DNA of 64,000 bases from Lycorma delicatula. Lineage: Eukaryota; Arthropoda; Insecta; Hemiptera; Fulgoridae. How positions within the stretch are numbered: position 1 is the first letter of the stretch; the number at the start of each line of letters is the position of its first letter. Below are positions 23,041 through 35,695 of this stretch, piece by piece. The position numbers and the translations under genes are program-made. Location of the stretch: the NCBI RefSeq assembly GCF_047948215.1, contig NC_134462.1, positions 113,535,937 through 113,599,936 of the forward strand, in the 5' to 3' direction. A model generated the notes under the pieces. That model saw nothing but the letters and a program-made list of their open reading frames with translations, was not told the origin of the DNA and did not search any database.

Positions 23041-25333
23041 ACAGAAAAAAATAATAGGTTCAAATAAAATATTTTAAAAACACAATCTTTCATATTATTA
23101 CAAAACCAATCATCTGTACCTTAGTGTGTTATTTGATACTACTGATTTGATTATTGGAAGTATTCATTGTGATAACCAGCTCATAAGTAATTAAATGGTG
23201 GAGGATTGAAAGCGACTAAAATTTTCATTATTGTTACAAATGGGGAAAGTACATACAGTAAACGAGCAAGTGCTCCAACCTGGTGGTTAATAGTAGAACT
23301 CTAGTTTGGAGTAGGAGCTATATGAAGAAATAATGTCAGAATGAAAGTGCAGTATTTTTTCATACTATACTAATATTAAACTGACACTTTTTATCTATTT
23401 ATTTACTGCTATTGTAATGCTAGGGTTAATTATATATTTTAATAATTTAGATTAATTCTTTATATTATATTATTTTAATATGAGTCAGTATACATAATAT
23501 AGTAATATTTAATCATAATTATTTGAAACTAAATTACATAATAGTCAATCAAAAAAGTACATTTAAAATTGTATGCAGTAAACATAATTATGACTAATAC
23601 TTTTTGAAAAAAAAAAAAATAGCTTTTTTCACACCCAATTTTCTTAGTTTTTTTCTACAATAAGGCAGGACAAATTTGGTGGGAATTTTTAATTTTTGCT
23701 TTTGTAAGATACATTCTTTTATAAAACTAACTTGAAACACATTTCTTATAAGAAATAAATCTTTTATTTAATAATGACTCTATTTAAGATCACATTTATA
23801 CAGTTCTCTTCAGTTTAATCAAATAAAACATATTTTTGTGGTAGAAGGAAACATAATGAAAATAAACTGATTATTTGAGGGTTATTCAATAATTAAATGT
23901 AATAGCTGTGGAAACAAAATAGTTGGTAAGAGGATTATGAAACTTTCAAAACAGTAAATTGGTAATCCTGTAATGACTTCTGATCAGCTGTTTTGAGTAA
24001 AATTTTTTGTTTATAATCTCAAAATTTTAGTTTACATGGTGAATCCTCTTGAAATTTGCAAATTTGCTGAACAGCATCCAGTGATTTGTTTTTTGTTTTC
24101 TGAAGCTTAGAACCAGTTAGCATTTACTTTGGTATGATCAAACAACACAGACAAAGTTGTATTAACTGCAGAAATTTTTACAAGTGGAAAGAAAGATTTA
24201 GATGGTTGAATTCCAGTGTTTGATGAACACCATTATGACAGCAAATTGAAGTTTCAACTCCAGCACTTGAGACTCACATAGAAAAATATATATGATATTT
24301 TTATTATCACTATCACTTAATAGAAAATCTATAAAAATGTTCATCTAATGCTACTGATACAATGTCTTTTATATTTAATGAGAAACATAATATGCTAATT
24401 TCAAAAATATGATCGAATAAATTCCGCCTTAGTGCCATACACTGGTTAAGTGTATTTATTCGGTGTATTAATCTGGCTGGTTCATATTTTGTAGTAAATA
24501 AAATACTTTGTTCAGTTGTGTTTAAAGATAATATTTTCTTTAGGTATAAGGATCATTACATATTAACATGTATCAGATTTAATTTAATTTGTATGTTACA
24601 TTGTTTAAGAATAAGTGTAATTTATTGTATGTATATTTTAAAGTGTAAATTTTGCCTGAACAATATTAGAATTGTAACAAAAACAAATGAATCTTCAAAT
24701 TAAGTTAAGAGACTCCAGAATCTAGTAGAGGCGGCTTATATAGTGTAGAGGAGCCAACTGAATTGTCAGGAGCTGTGTGAATGGTATGGAGTTACATCTG
24801 AAGATGCTGCCTACCAAAAATCATATGATGATTTTTTATAATATCAAATTGAAAATACTCACTTTTGAACTGTAACATTAATATGCTAAGTGTAAGTCAA
24901 TGTATTGTAACCGTTTAGTCAGTGAATAAATAATATAATATACAATAGTACATAGATTATGGCATATTACAGAACAATAAACAAAGTTTAAATGTGAATA
25001 TCTGTTAAATATAATATTACAATTAAATTATTGAATCAATACTTGACTTAAAATTGGATTCATATTCATTTCATACATAGTAAAATAATGATTATGTAAT
25101 TATATAATGCATATTGGTCATATAAGCTCATTTTTATCTTCTTAATGTGTAAAAGTCTCAATCAATATACTGAATGATTGAATAAATAATCTGTAGTCAT
25201 AAACACCTTGAATAAATGAGGAAATAGTATCTAGTAAAATCTTGGGACACTTAAGAGATTAAATCAAACAAGTTTAGCAACTAGGGAATATTGTATAGTT
25301 CCATGTGTATGAATGTATATGTTATATGCATGT
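23041..25333. other. AT-rich DNA, no gene supported
   Basis: A block near 24040-24240 gives scattered words that vaguely resemble the N-terminal end of mariner transposases, too weak to call. The 61-residue frame at 24518 has no support. Confidence 0.4.
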
Positions 25334-25382
25334 GTGTATGTATGTATGTATGTATGTATGTATGTATGTATGTATGTATGTA
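25334..25382. repeat. (TGTA)n microsatellite
   Basis: About 12 tandem copies of the tetranucleotide tgta. Confidence 0.97.
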
Positions 25383-25521
25383 GTATAGTAACTAGTCTGT
25401 AAACTGTCTAATGGTAACAGCTATATGAACATATTACAATTAGTTAATATGAGTATGCAGAATGAATTACAATTATACAACATTTATGAACATATCAATA
25501 ATCATATTTTTGAGAAAACAG

Positions 25522-26832
25522 CTCCCTCTATGAATCATGAGACCTTGCTGATATGAGGAGGTTGAGGGTTCAGTGATACAGATTAGCTGGAACGAAGGTG
25601 CAACCATATCGATGATGTATCTGTTGAAAGCCAGACTAAGGAATGACACCTGAAAGAGAGCAGCAGCTCTTTCAGTAGTATTTAACAGCGTAAGTCAAGA
25701 GGCCTTAAACGGTCATATCAACATCACTCAATCTTCTGAGTACTGCGCAGCTGAAAGCAATGGAAAATTACAGGTGCTTTTCTCCAAGAAAATGTAACTC
25801 TGCATTTTCATATAACAAAGATGGAGGTGCCCTCCTTAGTAAAATATTCCGGGGGTAAATTAGTCCCCTGTTCGGATCTGTGGATGGGGTCTACTAAGGA
25901 AGGGGTCACCAGAAAATTAAAAACTAACATTCCATGAGTCGGAGCGTGGAATGTTAGAAGTCCAAAAAAGGTTGGTAGGTAAGAAAATGTAAAGAGGGAA
26001 ATGGATAGATTAAATGTAAATGTAGCTGGAATTAGCGAGCTCCGGTGGGAAGACGAAAACAACATTTGGTCAGGTGATTTTAGAATAAGTAACACCAACT
26101 TATAGAGTTTTAGTATAATTTAGAAATTGCTAATACCCACTTTAAATGTCATATTAGAAGAATATACACATGGAAAAAGCAAGTTGATACTACAAAGTAT
26201 CAGATAGATTATATCGTGGTTAAGCAAAGATTTAGAAATCAACTTGTCGACTGTAAAGCTTACTCTAGAGCAGACACTGATAGCGACCATAATTTAGTGA
26301 TATTGAAATTTAGATTGGAGTTGAAAAACCTAAAGAAAAAGTGTCAGATGAATTTGTGGAATTTAGAGAAGCTTGAGGAAGGTAAAGAAGATTTTTGAGG
26401 AGGATATTACAAGAGGTCTGAGTAAAAAAGATAAGGTAGAAAATGTAGAAGATGAATGGGAGAATGTTAGAAAGGAAATTCTTAAATCAACAGAAGCTAA
26501 CTTAGCGGAACAAAGAGAACTGGTAGAAAACCTCGGATGTCAGAGGATATATCGCAGCAAATGGGTGAACGTAGAAAATATAAGAATGATAGTGATGAAG
26601 AAAGTAAAAGGAACTATCGACATTAAGAAATACTATAAACACGAAGTAACTAGCGAAAGAAAAGTGGATTAAATAACAGTGTTCAGAAGCGGAAAGAGAA
26701 ATGAATATTGGTATAGTACACGGAGCGAGCATAAGGAAAGTTAAGGAAAATTTTGTGGTACACAAATTAAAATCTAATAATAACAAAGATGATACACCGA
26801 TGTATAATACGAAAGAAAGGTCGATAGGTGGT
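25522..26832 (+). mobile_element. LINE-A copy 2: internally deleted and 3' truncated
   Basis: Begins with the same 'cctctatgaatcatgagaccttgctgat' start as copy 1 and follows it through the leader, then loses the part of the endonuclease equal to about 18070-18425 of copy 1 (junction near 26085-26105). It keeps YTWKKQVDT, QIDYIV and SDHNLVILKF (26160-26320) and a long open stretch downstream. The match to copy 1 stops near 26832, where BEL/Pao gag sequence begins. No reverse transcriptase core remains. Confidence 0.85.
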
Positions 26833-27420
26833 TACATCAGTCGCCTGAAAATTATGAAATTGCAATAAAATTACTTAAAGCTCGTTATGATAGCAAAAGG
26901 CCTAAACAAATAGCAGCTAAACATGCTTTAGAAATTATTAATTTAAAACCATTAAAAAAGGAAAATTCTGAAAATTTATCTAAGTTCATTGACCAAGTTA
27001 ATTCAAATATTAATGCACTGAAAAATCTAAATATTATTATTTAGTATTTATTGTAATACAATTAATTACACAAAATTTAAATACTTTAAGAAATTGGGAA
27101 CAATCGTTAGAAGGTAATGAATTTTCTAAGTTAGAACAACTTATGTCTTTCTTAGAATCTAAACATAAATTACTTGAATCAACAGACACGATTTAAAGAA
27201 ATGAAAAGGCACGGCCGTCTAATGTAGGATTTAGCGGCAAAAATTATGATTATTCAAAACCTAGTTCTAGTAAAAATGTGTTTCATGTAAATAATTGTAA
27301 TAATTTTATGTGTACATTATGTAAAACTAGCAACCATCCATTGAATCGATGTGATAAGTTTTTAAATTATAATGTTAAAATGGTATGAAAGGTTTAGAAA
27401 TAACAAAATTAATGTGCATG
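26833..27420 (+). pseudogene. BEL/Pao-type LTR retrotransposon gag relic
   Basis: Two plus-strand reading blocks. The first gives SPENYEIAIKLLKARYDSKR followed by ALEIINLKPL and NLSKFIDQVNSNINALKNL, which fits the gag core of BEL/Pao elements. It ends at TAG near 27043. The second gives NLNTLRNWEQSLEG, KLEQLMSFLESKHKLL and a zinc knuckle CTLCKTSNHPLNRC (27311-27352, spacing CX2CX4HX4C). In intact relatives Gag packages the element RNA. No protease, integrase or LTR is present, so this is an internal fragment truncated on both sides. Confidence 0.75.
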
Positions 27421-27426
27421 ATGAAA

Positions 27427-28200
27427 AAAGTTCGGGGTGGCCCTTAATAACCACCGAGGCTGAAACGCGTCAATGATGAAATCAGAAAAGATCGTCGCTC
27501 AACGATTTCCGACCTAGCACTTCTTTTTCCTGATGTTTCAAGAGCTGTTATTGGTCGCATTGTTCATGACCATTTAGACTTCAGAAAGTTTTGTGCACGT
27601 TGGGTTCCACACGTCTTAACGGAACGTCACAAAAAATCCGAATGGGATGTGCTTTGGAATTTTTGATCCACTACGCAGAAGGTGATGAGTTCTTTAATTA
27701 AATTGTTACCGGCGATGAAACATAAATTTCGTATTGCATGCCAGAGAGAAAACGGCAATCAAGTGAATGGCATTGTCCTCAATCACCAACCAGACCAACA
27801 AAGGTCAAGCCATAGCCATTTGGACGCTTACTGATAACCACAGTCTTTTGTAATCGGTTTGGCATACTGCTGATCGATTTCATGCCAAATGGAACGACTC
27901 TAAATGCAGAAGCCTACTGCGAAATTTTACGTAAGTTACGGCACGCCATTCAAACTCGGCGACTTGGGAGGCTGATCGACGGCGTCGTCCTGCTACATGA
28001 TAATGCACGTCCAGATGTTGCGAGTCCGACACGTGATTTACTGATAACATTATCCAAATGTTATCAGTAAATCACGTGTCCATCCAGGAGTATTTACGAT
28101 CACCCACCTTACAGTTCGGACTTAGCTCCTTCTAATTAGCATTTGCTTGGGAAATTGTTTGCGGGTGACGATAAACTACAGAAATAGTATAAGTTATGCA
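27427..28200 (+). pseudogene. mariner transposase relic
   Basis: Translates in broken frames to a mariner-family DD34D-type transposase. Seen in order: INDEIRKDRRSTISDLAL, FCARWVPHVLTERHKK (27589-27636), VTGDET with the first catalytic D near 27706-27723, MPERKRQSSEWHCPQSPTRP, then an open stretch with ILRKLRHAIQTRR and LLHDNARPDVASPTRDLL (second D near 28000). The last block YSSDLAPSN has asparagine where the third catalytic aspartate belongs, then a stop. Terminal inverted repeats are not visible. A perfect hairpin (28028-28080) has been added between the second and third catalytic blocks. Confidence 0.88.
28028..28080. repeat. Perfect 24 bp inverted repeat with 5-base loop
   Basis: Left arm 28028-28051 and right arm 28057-28080 are exact reverse complements, separated by 'atcca'. 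The left arm is ordinary mariner coding sequence (the 'TRDLL' region). The right arm is extra, and mariner coding sequence resumes right after it ('catccaggagtatt...'). Confidence 0.97.
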
Positions 28201-28299
28201 GTTTAAGAGAAACAAAAGATATTATAAAGTTTTCAGAATAAATATTTTTACAATTAAACGGTTTTTACTTTAGAGCTAACCTCTTGTTTGTATGTTTGT

Positions 28300-28835
28300 T
28301 CCTCTGTAGTAGCTCAACGAGTGAACCGATTTGTATGTATGACACCGCGTTGGAATCTTTACTTTACCGGGAGTGTAATAAGCTGGAGATTTGCTAGTTG
28401 AAGGACGAACTTTAATGAACTAGGAACTGTGAACCACTATCACTGTGTGAGCTGGGTTTGAACTGAATAATTATAATCAGAAGAATGAATAATATTATAA
28501 AAATAATACAATTAAATTTATTTTAAATAAAATAAAATAATAATATTAAATAAATTAAAAGAAAAATTGTTTAATAATAATGGGCTTCCTGTGGGGGACT
28601 GCGTGTGAGGCAAGAGTGGTGAGGTGATGCGACCACTTCATGTGAGGATAGACCAGTTATCACTATCAACTGGTAACAAACAGCTTGCCTCTGGAGCGCT
28701 GTTTTGGGAGATGCAACGGGGTGCTCTTATAATATCTCTGCAAACAACCATTCAATTTTCAAACTCAAATGGGGTATTTGTTGGTAGATTGAAGGCTAAA
28801 TTTTGTATGCTCAGGTACACTCTCAATATTAGAGA
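28300..28835 (+). repeat. Dispersed repeat DR2, copy at 28 kb
   Basis: Aligned with 7205-7640. Its first 80 bases ('tgtttgtatgtttgttcctctgtagtagctcaacgagtgaaccgattt') look like a Helitron 5' region. The open frame 28624-28911 lies inside the repeat and is not conserved in the other copy. Confidence 0.65.
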
Positions 28836-29506
28836 ACACGGTTATTTGGAAATGCTCTTATATCTTCGTAACCAATCTTCTGATTTTCAAAATTCAAATT
28901 TAAATTGTTAGTATAATACAAAAGCATGATGGAACCAAACCAGAACAAGAAGTGCAATATTTGTCAGCAATGTTTTTTTTCAGCAGTTGCGTGTTTTTAA
29001 TTTTTAAGATTTATCTCTTGTTTTACTAATTATTCATAATGGTTGCTTTCCACTCACGGTTTTGTTACACTATTTTTTAGATGAGATGAAAAATTACAAA
29101 AACTGTCTTAACTTCACTAAGAAAATTATTTACAATTTCATAATTTTATTTTTCACATATTATCCAATTAAAATAGTATTATTATTTTTTTAATTCCTTT
29201 AAATAGAAATGAGAATTAGTATCTGAACTTTAATGTAGTCAGTATTAATAAACTGATACAAGGAACTTTGTTTAAATCTTGACATGAACATAGATGAATA
29301 TCTAGGATATCAGGTGAGGTAGTTATTATAACATTGTTTAAGTCTGAGACACTGGATTAGCATTAGCTAGTTTCCTATTCAAAGCATTTCAACCACAGTA
29401 TGTTTTTATTATTAAATGTAAACAACAGTGTAGCCTGATAAAACAATCCAAGATTAAACACAAATACTGTACTTGACTTACATTTGATGTCAGTGTAATT
29501 ATAATA

Positions 29507-29508
<2 letters not shown>
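28836..29508. other. AT-rich DNA, no gene seen
   Basis: No feature recognised apart from the (TA)n that follows. Confidence 0.5.

Positions 29509-29542
<34 letters not shown>
29509..29542. repeat. (AT)17 microsatellite
   Basis: Uninterrupted AT repeat. Confidence 0.97.
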
Positions 29543-29544
<2 letters not shown>

Positions 29545-29845
29545 CTATATATTATTAATTACACATATAACTATAACTATATACAGAGTGAGTCAATGGA
29601 ACTTTCAGGATAAGGTATTGATCAACCTTTCCTTTTGACATGAAATAAAATTTCAAACCCTTCGTGGGGGTGGCCCAGAGGTTGTAACTCATAAAATATT
29701 TTAAATGGTAACACTTTCGTGCGATAAATCGATTTTAAAGGTCTCTTTAAGACAAGAAAAATGGTATAAATAAAAATTTGGAGGATGTCTGTAAATAAAA
29801 TGATGGGGGGATAAAGTTTGGATTTTGAAAAAATTTATATTCATA

Positions 29846-31136
29846 CTAGCAGACCTGACAGACGTTGTTATGACATGGCATTGTTCTGTAATAAATACAC
29901 AACACATAAATATAAGTAACTTATTTAAGTTACAATTAGCAGGAATGTGGACAAACTTTCATTAATATGACTATTAGTATGACTATTATCAGTTTGTAAT
30001 TGTTGTATTATTGTAATGGGTTTATTGATTAATTATGTGTAGTATGGTTAATATTTATTTTCATTAACTATTAAGTTGGCTGATGAAATTTGAATTTAAA
30101 AATTGAAACGCCGTAAAATTGATAATTAGTGTAATTAATAAATTTTCATCCACGTTACTGCTAATTTTGCACTTGAAATCATTCTACAAAAGTACCTCCT
30201 ACATTTTTTTTTTTTTAATAATTTTGAAGTTTCATAATCATGTGATAGCTTAATCAATTAATAAAAAAATTAAGTTCTGTAAAAGAAAACAACGTAGTTA
30301 AAATTTTAGTAGAAAGTTTTATCACTTTTCTCATTCTTTATTTATTTTCTCATTCTTTATTTTAACATCTATTTTACCAAATTTTAGATAATTGTAAATT
30401 AAAAACAATTTTAGAAAATTTTTTATAAAATTAATCAGCTACAAAAATTATAACTTCAATTATTTAAATATCCTTTAAACTATAATTATTATAAGTAACT
30501 TATATTTTAATTTTATAAATGTTATAATTTATTTTACAAACTTACATTTTTATTTTCAAAGAACCGTTCAATATTTTATAAGTTGCACAGAATCAAATGA
30601 GAACTGACAATTTAAATTTGTAGATTAAGTTGATTGTTACTGAATGCACGTGTATACATTATTAAATTCATGAAAAATCATGCAAAATACTCACTTCAAC
30701 TGCACCTTACAAATTTGCACAATGTATATTTTATAATTACACTTTAAAACGTTATTTTAAAGACGCAAGTAACTGATATGCGAAAAAGCAACAAAATAAA
30801 AAAAATTCCTATAATCCGATTGCAGCACCAACTACTGGTGCTAACTTATCTGATAAGTTAAAAATTAAAAAAAATTTCTAAAACGCGATTGCAGTGCTGC
30901 CTATCGGATCCAATTGTGAACCTTAACCATCCCAAGATCAAAAACACATAAATAAATTAATTAATTAAAAAACATTTTCTATCGGATCAAATTGTAAATC
31001 TAAACCATTCTCGAATCAGCTTAATCACACACAAAATTTCATCAAAATCAGTCCACAACCGTTTAGCAGGAGTTCAGTCACATATACACGGACAGAAGAA
31101 ATAGAAGAAATATATATATATATATATATATAAAGA
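29846..31136 (-). mobile_element. Non-autonomous Helitron, 1.29 kb, exact ends
   Basis: On the minus strand the element starts TC (31136-31135) followed by 'tttatatatata' and 'tctgtccgtgtatatgtgact', and ends 'acgtctgtcaggtctgctag' with CTAG at 29849-29846. The base before TC is A and the base after CTAG is T, the A|T insertion rule of Helitrons. The 5' leader ('aaacggttgtggactgattttgatgaaatttt') is typical of insect Helitron families. No Rep/helicase frame is present, so it would need proteins from an autonomous relative. The internal (TA)n lies just inside the 5' end. Confidence 0.85.
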
Positions 31137-31261
31137 TAATTTAAGGAACTGTTATCACAAATAAATAAAGTTATAAAAAGTTGATTAAAGTCAATTATAA
31201 AATAAATTTATTTAAAAATAAAATTATTTATTAAGTTTATTAAGTTAATAATGTTTGCTTA

Positions 31262-32700
31262 TTTACTTAAACTTAATTTTAATAAATATTTGAAATGTCC
31301 TCTTCTGTTGTTTGACAGTGTTTCAATCAGTTGTAAAAGAATAATACTGCATTATGATTCCCTAGAGATATTTTGTGCTGATTCTTGAATTTTGTTTTGT
31401 AATTCATATATATTTTGGGGCTTATTATGAAAAACAATAACTTTTCAATGGTCCCATAGAAAGTAATCTAATGGTGGTGACAATTCTGGTTTTCTCATTG
31501 GAAATTCTATTTGATCCCTTCGGCCAATCCATCTTCCAGGAAAAATTAAAACTTTCATAGACATATAAAATTTTACATACCAGAGAATCGCCAGGGCCCA
31601 ATCTTGTTGAAACAAAATACTTTGGAAGCTGAGGCCAACAATATTTTGAATGCCTGGAATGATTTGATAGAGAAGTAAAGTCTCATACTTTACTATGTTT
31701 AAATTTTCATCAGTAAATATAGGGCCTATCAATCATCCACTAACAATACCCTGCCCGTACATTTACTTTGACTGGATTCTGTGTATACTCTGTACGATAC
31801 CACTGTGAATTATTATCAGTCCAGTATCGACAATTATACCTACCTACCTGGTTGGTCTAGTGGTGAACTTGTCATCATAAATCAGCTGATTTCAAAGTCA
31901 AGGATTCTAGGTTCAAATCCGCGTAAAGGCAGTTACTTTTATTTGGATTTGAAAACTAGTTTGTGGATACTGGTATTCTTTGGTGGTTGGGTTTCAATTA
32001 TCCACTCATCTCAGGAATGGTCAACCTGAGACAGACTATAGTTCATTTAAATTCATACATTCATCCTCATTCGTTCTGTGAAGTAACACCTTAATGATGG
32101 ATCCAGAGACTAAGCAGAAAAAAAAAGTATCAATAATGGCATTACATTACCATATAGCATTACATTAATGTTACTGTGATGGTAATTACATTATCATTTT
32201 TAAAAAAATGTGTCTTCATCACTAAAAACTGTGTTGTTTAATAAATCAGAATTTTCACATATAATGTTCATCATAATTTCACAGAACTCAAGTCTTCGAT
32301 CGTAATCATCTTCACTAAGTTCTTGCACCAGACGAATTTTGAAGGGTTTGAAATGTTCACTTTTTTAATGCTCAATTCACTGAACTTTGGCTAATGTTAT
32401 GTTCCCATGCTGCTGTTTGAGTCGAGGAATGAAGATTCTCAATAAATTCTTGCATAATCTAACCATTAGTTATTATTTGTTGCAGATTTAGGCTCCTTGG
32501 ATTTCCCCTACTATTATTAATGCTAATATTATTAATGTTTTTTAAGATCGTCTGATGGTTTTCGACACTGCACCTTTTGAAATAAGGTTATGATTATTAA
32601 ATGTTGCATTGAACAATTCACACTCTAAATGGAATATTACACAACAATGAAATAAACTCCATTTTTGCAACAATGGTAAGAGACCATTAGCTGATCAGCA
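31262..32700 (-). pseudogene. rosa-like (DD41D-type) transposase relic, split by a SINE
   Basis: Minus-strand pieces in order: FKPFKIRLVQELSEDDYDRR LEFCEIMM..., NNTVFSDEDTFF with the first catalytic D (about 32215-32235), then after the SINE VKVNVRAGI, LIGPIFTDENLN, FQQDWALAILW (second D near 31604), FPGRWIGRRDQIEF, and PPLDYFLWDH (third D near 31465). It continues to RGHFKYLLKL. The spacing between second and third aspartates is in the low forties, which is why I place it with DD41D/rosa-like IS630-Tc1-mariner transposases rather than DD34D mariners. Stops and frame changes plus the SINE at 31842-32127 make it dead. Confidence 0.82.
31842..32127 (+). mobile_element. SINE-A inserted in the transposase relic
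   Basis: A box 'tggtctagtggtgaac', the 14-base palindrome aaatcagctgattt, B box 'gttcaaatcc', 'ttctttggtggttgggtttcaatta', and poly(A)-like tail 'agcagaaaaaaaaag'. The target duplication is decayed ('agtatcgacaat' before, 'agtatcaataat' after). Opposite in strand to its host, so it was inserted after the transposase had arrived. Confidence 0.85.
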
Positions 32701-34714
32701 TGATTAGGTGACAGTATTTTTATTTATTTACTTGTTAAATAGAAACAAAAATAATTTTTTTGTGTTAAAAAGTTTTTAAATTTAAATTTAACTTTTAAAA
32801 TAAATTTTAATTAAGTTAGATTAAATTTTTATTTAATTCAGTTTAATTTCTTTTTATTTAATTTTATTATATGAACTTAATAAATTAAGTAATTTTTAAA
32901 ATTCAAACTTTATCTCGCCATCATTTTGGGTACAAATATTGAGGATGACCTCTTGATTTGTACACCAAGAATTTTCACATGATTTAATTTCACAGAGGAA
33001 GCAGAAAGCTAAATGTTTTGCAAGCCGAAAGTTGTTAATGAATCATTTTCTGACCTATGTTTATATGAACTTTATTTCTTATTTTTGGGTACAGAAGAGA
33101 GATTGCCATGCAGTATGGAATCACTCTGTTTCTAACCTTTGTATACATTAAATATCACCATTTTAATTAAATATCATCCTATCAGTAATTACAAAAGTTT
33201 TAATATAGGGAATTAATATTTCTTTAATTTATTATGGTAAGGAAAAATTATTATTAAGTTACTAAAATATATTAACAAACATACTCTTATCATTTAGCAC
33301 TAAAAGTCTCCACTCAGTACTATTTTCTTTTTTTATTATTTAATACACTTTGAATTAGAATTTACTTTATAATTATTTATGCCAATTAAAAATTTATGTT
33401 CCAGACATTATTTTTAGTATAAAAGATTACCTAACACATTTTGTTCCAGTGATGTAGCAGTACTAGCTAAAATGGAAAAAAAAAAATCTTTTTTTTATTC
33501 ATTATTTGAAAAAAACAAGAAGATGACTACATTTTTTATAATTACAATTTTTTCACAATAGATGAGATGAAAAAGAAAATTTATTGTTGTGCAATTTAAT
33601 ATATCATTTAAAATCAGTTTCATTAAATTTATTAGTTTAAAACCATAACGTGAATGGTTTTAAATGCACATGCAAGATCAACTGCCAATTTAAATTAACT
33701 CTTAATCAGATAATAATAAAATACATTTTTCATAACCAAAGGAATCCTTTTATTCGTCTTCTTTTATTTTAATATATTTTAGGATAATTTAAAATTTTGA
33801 TATGTAGAAAAAAGTCATTGAGATGTGGGCTTACTACTCCCCCTCCCTAGTATTTCACCCCACCATATTGTAATGGTTTGATCAAATTTATTATTCTTTA
33901 GACTTTATATTTAAAAATATAATTATTCTAATCTTTGAGTAAAGTTTTGAGATATGACCCATGCTGTACAACATAATACCTGTACAACATAATTACTTAG
34001 CTGAGAATGGAAAAATAAATACAAGTAACCACTGTTATTTTAAGCAATTTAAAAGTAAACCACTGAAATTTCTGACTGAGATTACCAACCCTACTTAATT
34101 CTAGCTACTTTTAAATTAAATTTAAAAAAATTTAAAGAAAGATAAATATAGCATGAATCCCTACCACATACTTTGTGACCTTTATATATCAGAGACTATA
34201 TTATTAAAAAAAATTTGTTTAAAAATAAATTAATAAAAAAAATTCAGATAAATTTATGAGGGTAAATTTTGAAATTAAATTAATTAGCATGACTTACTGA
34301 TGCAATTTTAATTTGTTCATATTTAAAATTAATGAAGTTGTGAAAATGTTTATTTCAGAATCAATGATAGCCTCTTAATAAATTTAAAGACCCACTTAAA
34401 TAATAAGTCTCTATCAAAAAAAAAATGAAATTTTAAAATATAGCAAATCAATTTAACAAATAGAGTCAAATATTGCAAACCTGTTTATTACAAAAGAAAA
34501 GCAAAAACTAAACAAAAAGCAATTACTGTAGAATATGGCAGAAAGTTGAATTAGGAGTTATTAAATATTAAGATGGTATAAAATAACAAATCATTAGTTA
34601 TTAAATTTATTATTTTGATAATTAAATTATTAAATTAAAGAATACTTAAAAGCAGGAATAAGAACCAAAAAACAAATTAGTATACATAAAGAAAGCTTTC
34701 TGACTCTGCTAGTA

Positions 34715-34716
<2 letters not shown>
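32701..34716. other. AT-rich DNA, no gene supported
   Basis: Low-complexity A/T runs. The block around 33000-33180 is somewhat more complex but gives no recognisable product. Confidence 0.45.

Positions 34717-34761
<45 letters not shown>
34717..34761. repeat. (AT)22 microsatellite
   Basis: Uninterrupted AT repeat of about 45 bases. Confidence 0.97.
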
Positions 34762-34765
<4 letters not shown>

Positions 34766-35090
34766 TAAAAAGTAGAACAAATTCCTGTGCAGTTCTGTGC
34801 AAGAAGAATTTTCATTATTTTATTTTGTATGATATTTTATATATAATTTTTGCAGAAGAAATATACAAAAAATAATTAAATGAAAAAACAAAAAGAGGTA
34901 TATTTTTTTATTTAATATTAAACTATATTTTCTGTTTATAAGAAAATTAAATTATTACAACCATAATATAATGAAATAATTAAAAATAATGAGTAGGCCC
35001 TACACACAAGCAATAAGTTTATACTAACTTTAACTCGCTGCATGAGCATGTATGAAAAATCCACCAAGTCAACATAACCTCAAATTGAGG

Positions 35091-35548
35091 TTATGCTGCT
35101 TGTTGCTACTTTAAATTGACTGTAACTCAAGAACAACTCAATCAATCTCCATAAAATCCTTATTAGTAAAATTTCAGATACACTACTATAGCATATTTAA
35201 ATTTCAATGAAATTCATGTAGCAGTTTTCATGATTTTTAAGCCACAAAATTTTATACATGAATTTTTTTTTTTAATTCTCATACTTCAGAAAGTAAAGAA
35301 AATTCATTATCATCCCCAATCCCACCATGTGACAGAAAGAAATACCTCAAACTGATATTTTGTTGTCTGTTGTCGATCTTAAATTGACCATAACTCAGGA
35401 ACGACTTATCAAATTTTTATATGTATAACTTCAAATACATTAATACAGCATAACTAAATTTCATTGAAAATGATCCAGTAGTCTTGGAGGTTTTCGAGCC
35501 ACAGGTTTAATACATAGTCCTATTATATAGGCCTATGTTTAAAACCTG

Positions 35549-35590
<42 letters not shown>

Positions 35591-35695
35591 AAATTATATT
35601 TTAAGTGAATAATATTTTACTCCTCATACCTAAAAATGTGAAGAAAATTCAATTTCAACCCCTACTCCCACCATGGGACTAAAACTATTATACTT
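35091..35695 (+). repeat. Tandem duplication of a 268 bp unit
   Basis: Unit 1 (about 35091-35355) and unit 2 (about 35358-35695, lengthened by a (TA)n at 35552-35587) share 'ttaaattgac..taactca.gaac', 'acttcaaatacatta.ta.agcataact/atagcatatttaaatttcaatgaaa', and 'aagaaaattca.t.tca.cccc.a.tcccaccatg.gac'. The text resembles leader sequences of Helitrons or LINEs. A perfect 10 bp hairpin (35073-35095) sits at the left edge. Confidence 0.75.

Noticed and set aside
24040..24250. Possible mariner N-terminal relic (INCRNFYKWKERF-like words)
   Set aside because: Only scattered similarity, no catalytic block, no inverted ends; too weak to call.
25334..25382. CRISPR-like array
   Set aside because: Simple tetranucleotide repeat without spacers; the DNA is eukaryotic. 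No CRISPR structure anywhere in the window.
28624..28911. 95-residue plus-strand frame
   Set aside because: Lies within repeat DR2; the homologous region at 7430-7640 does not keep it open, so no coding selection.
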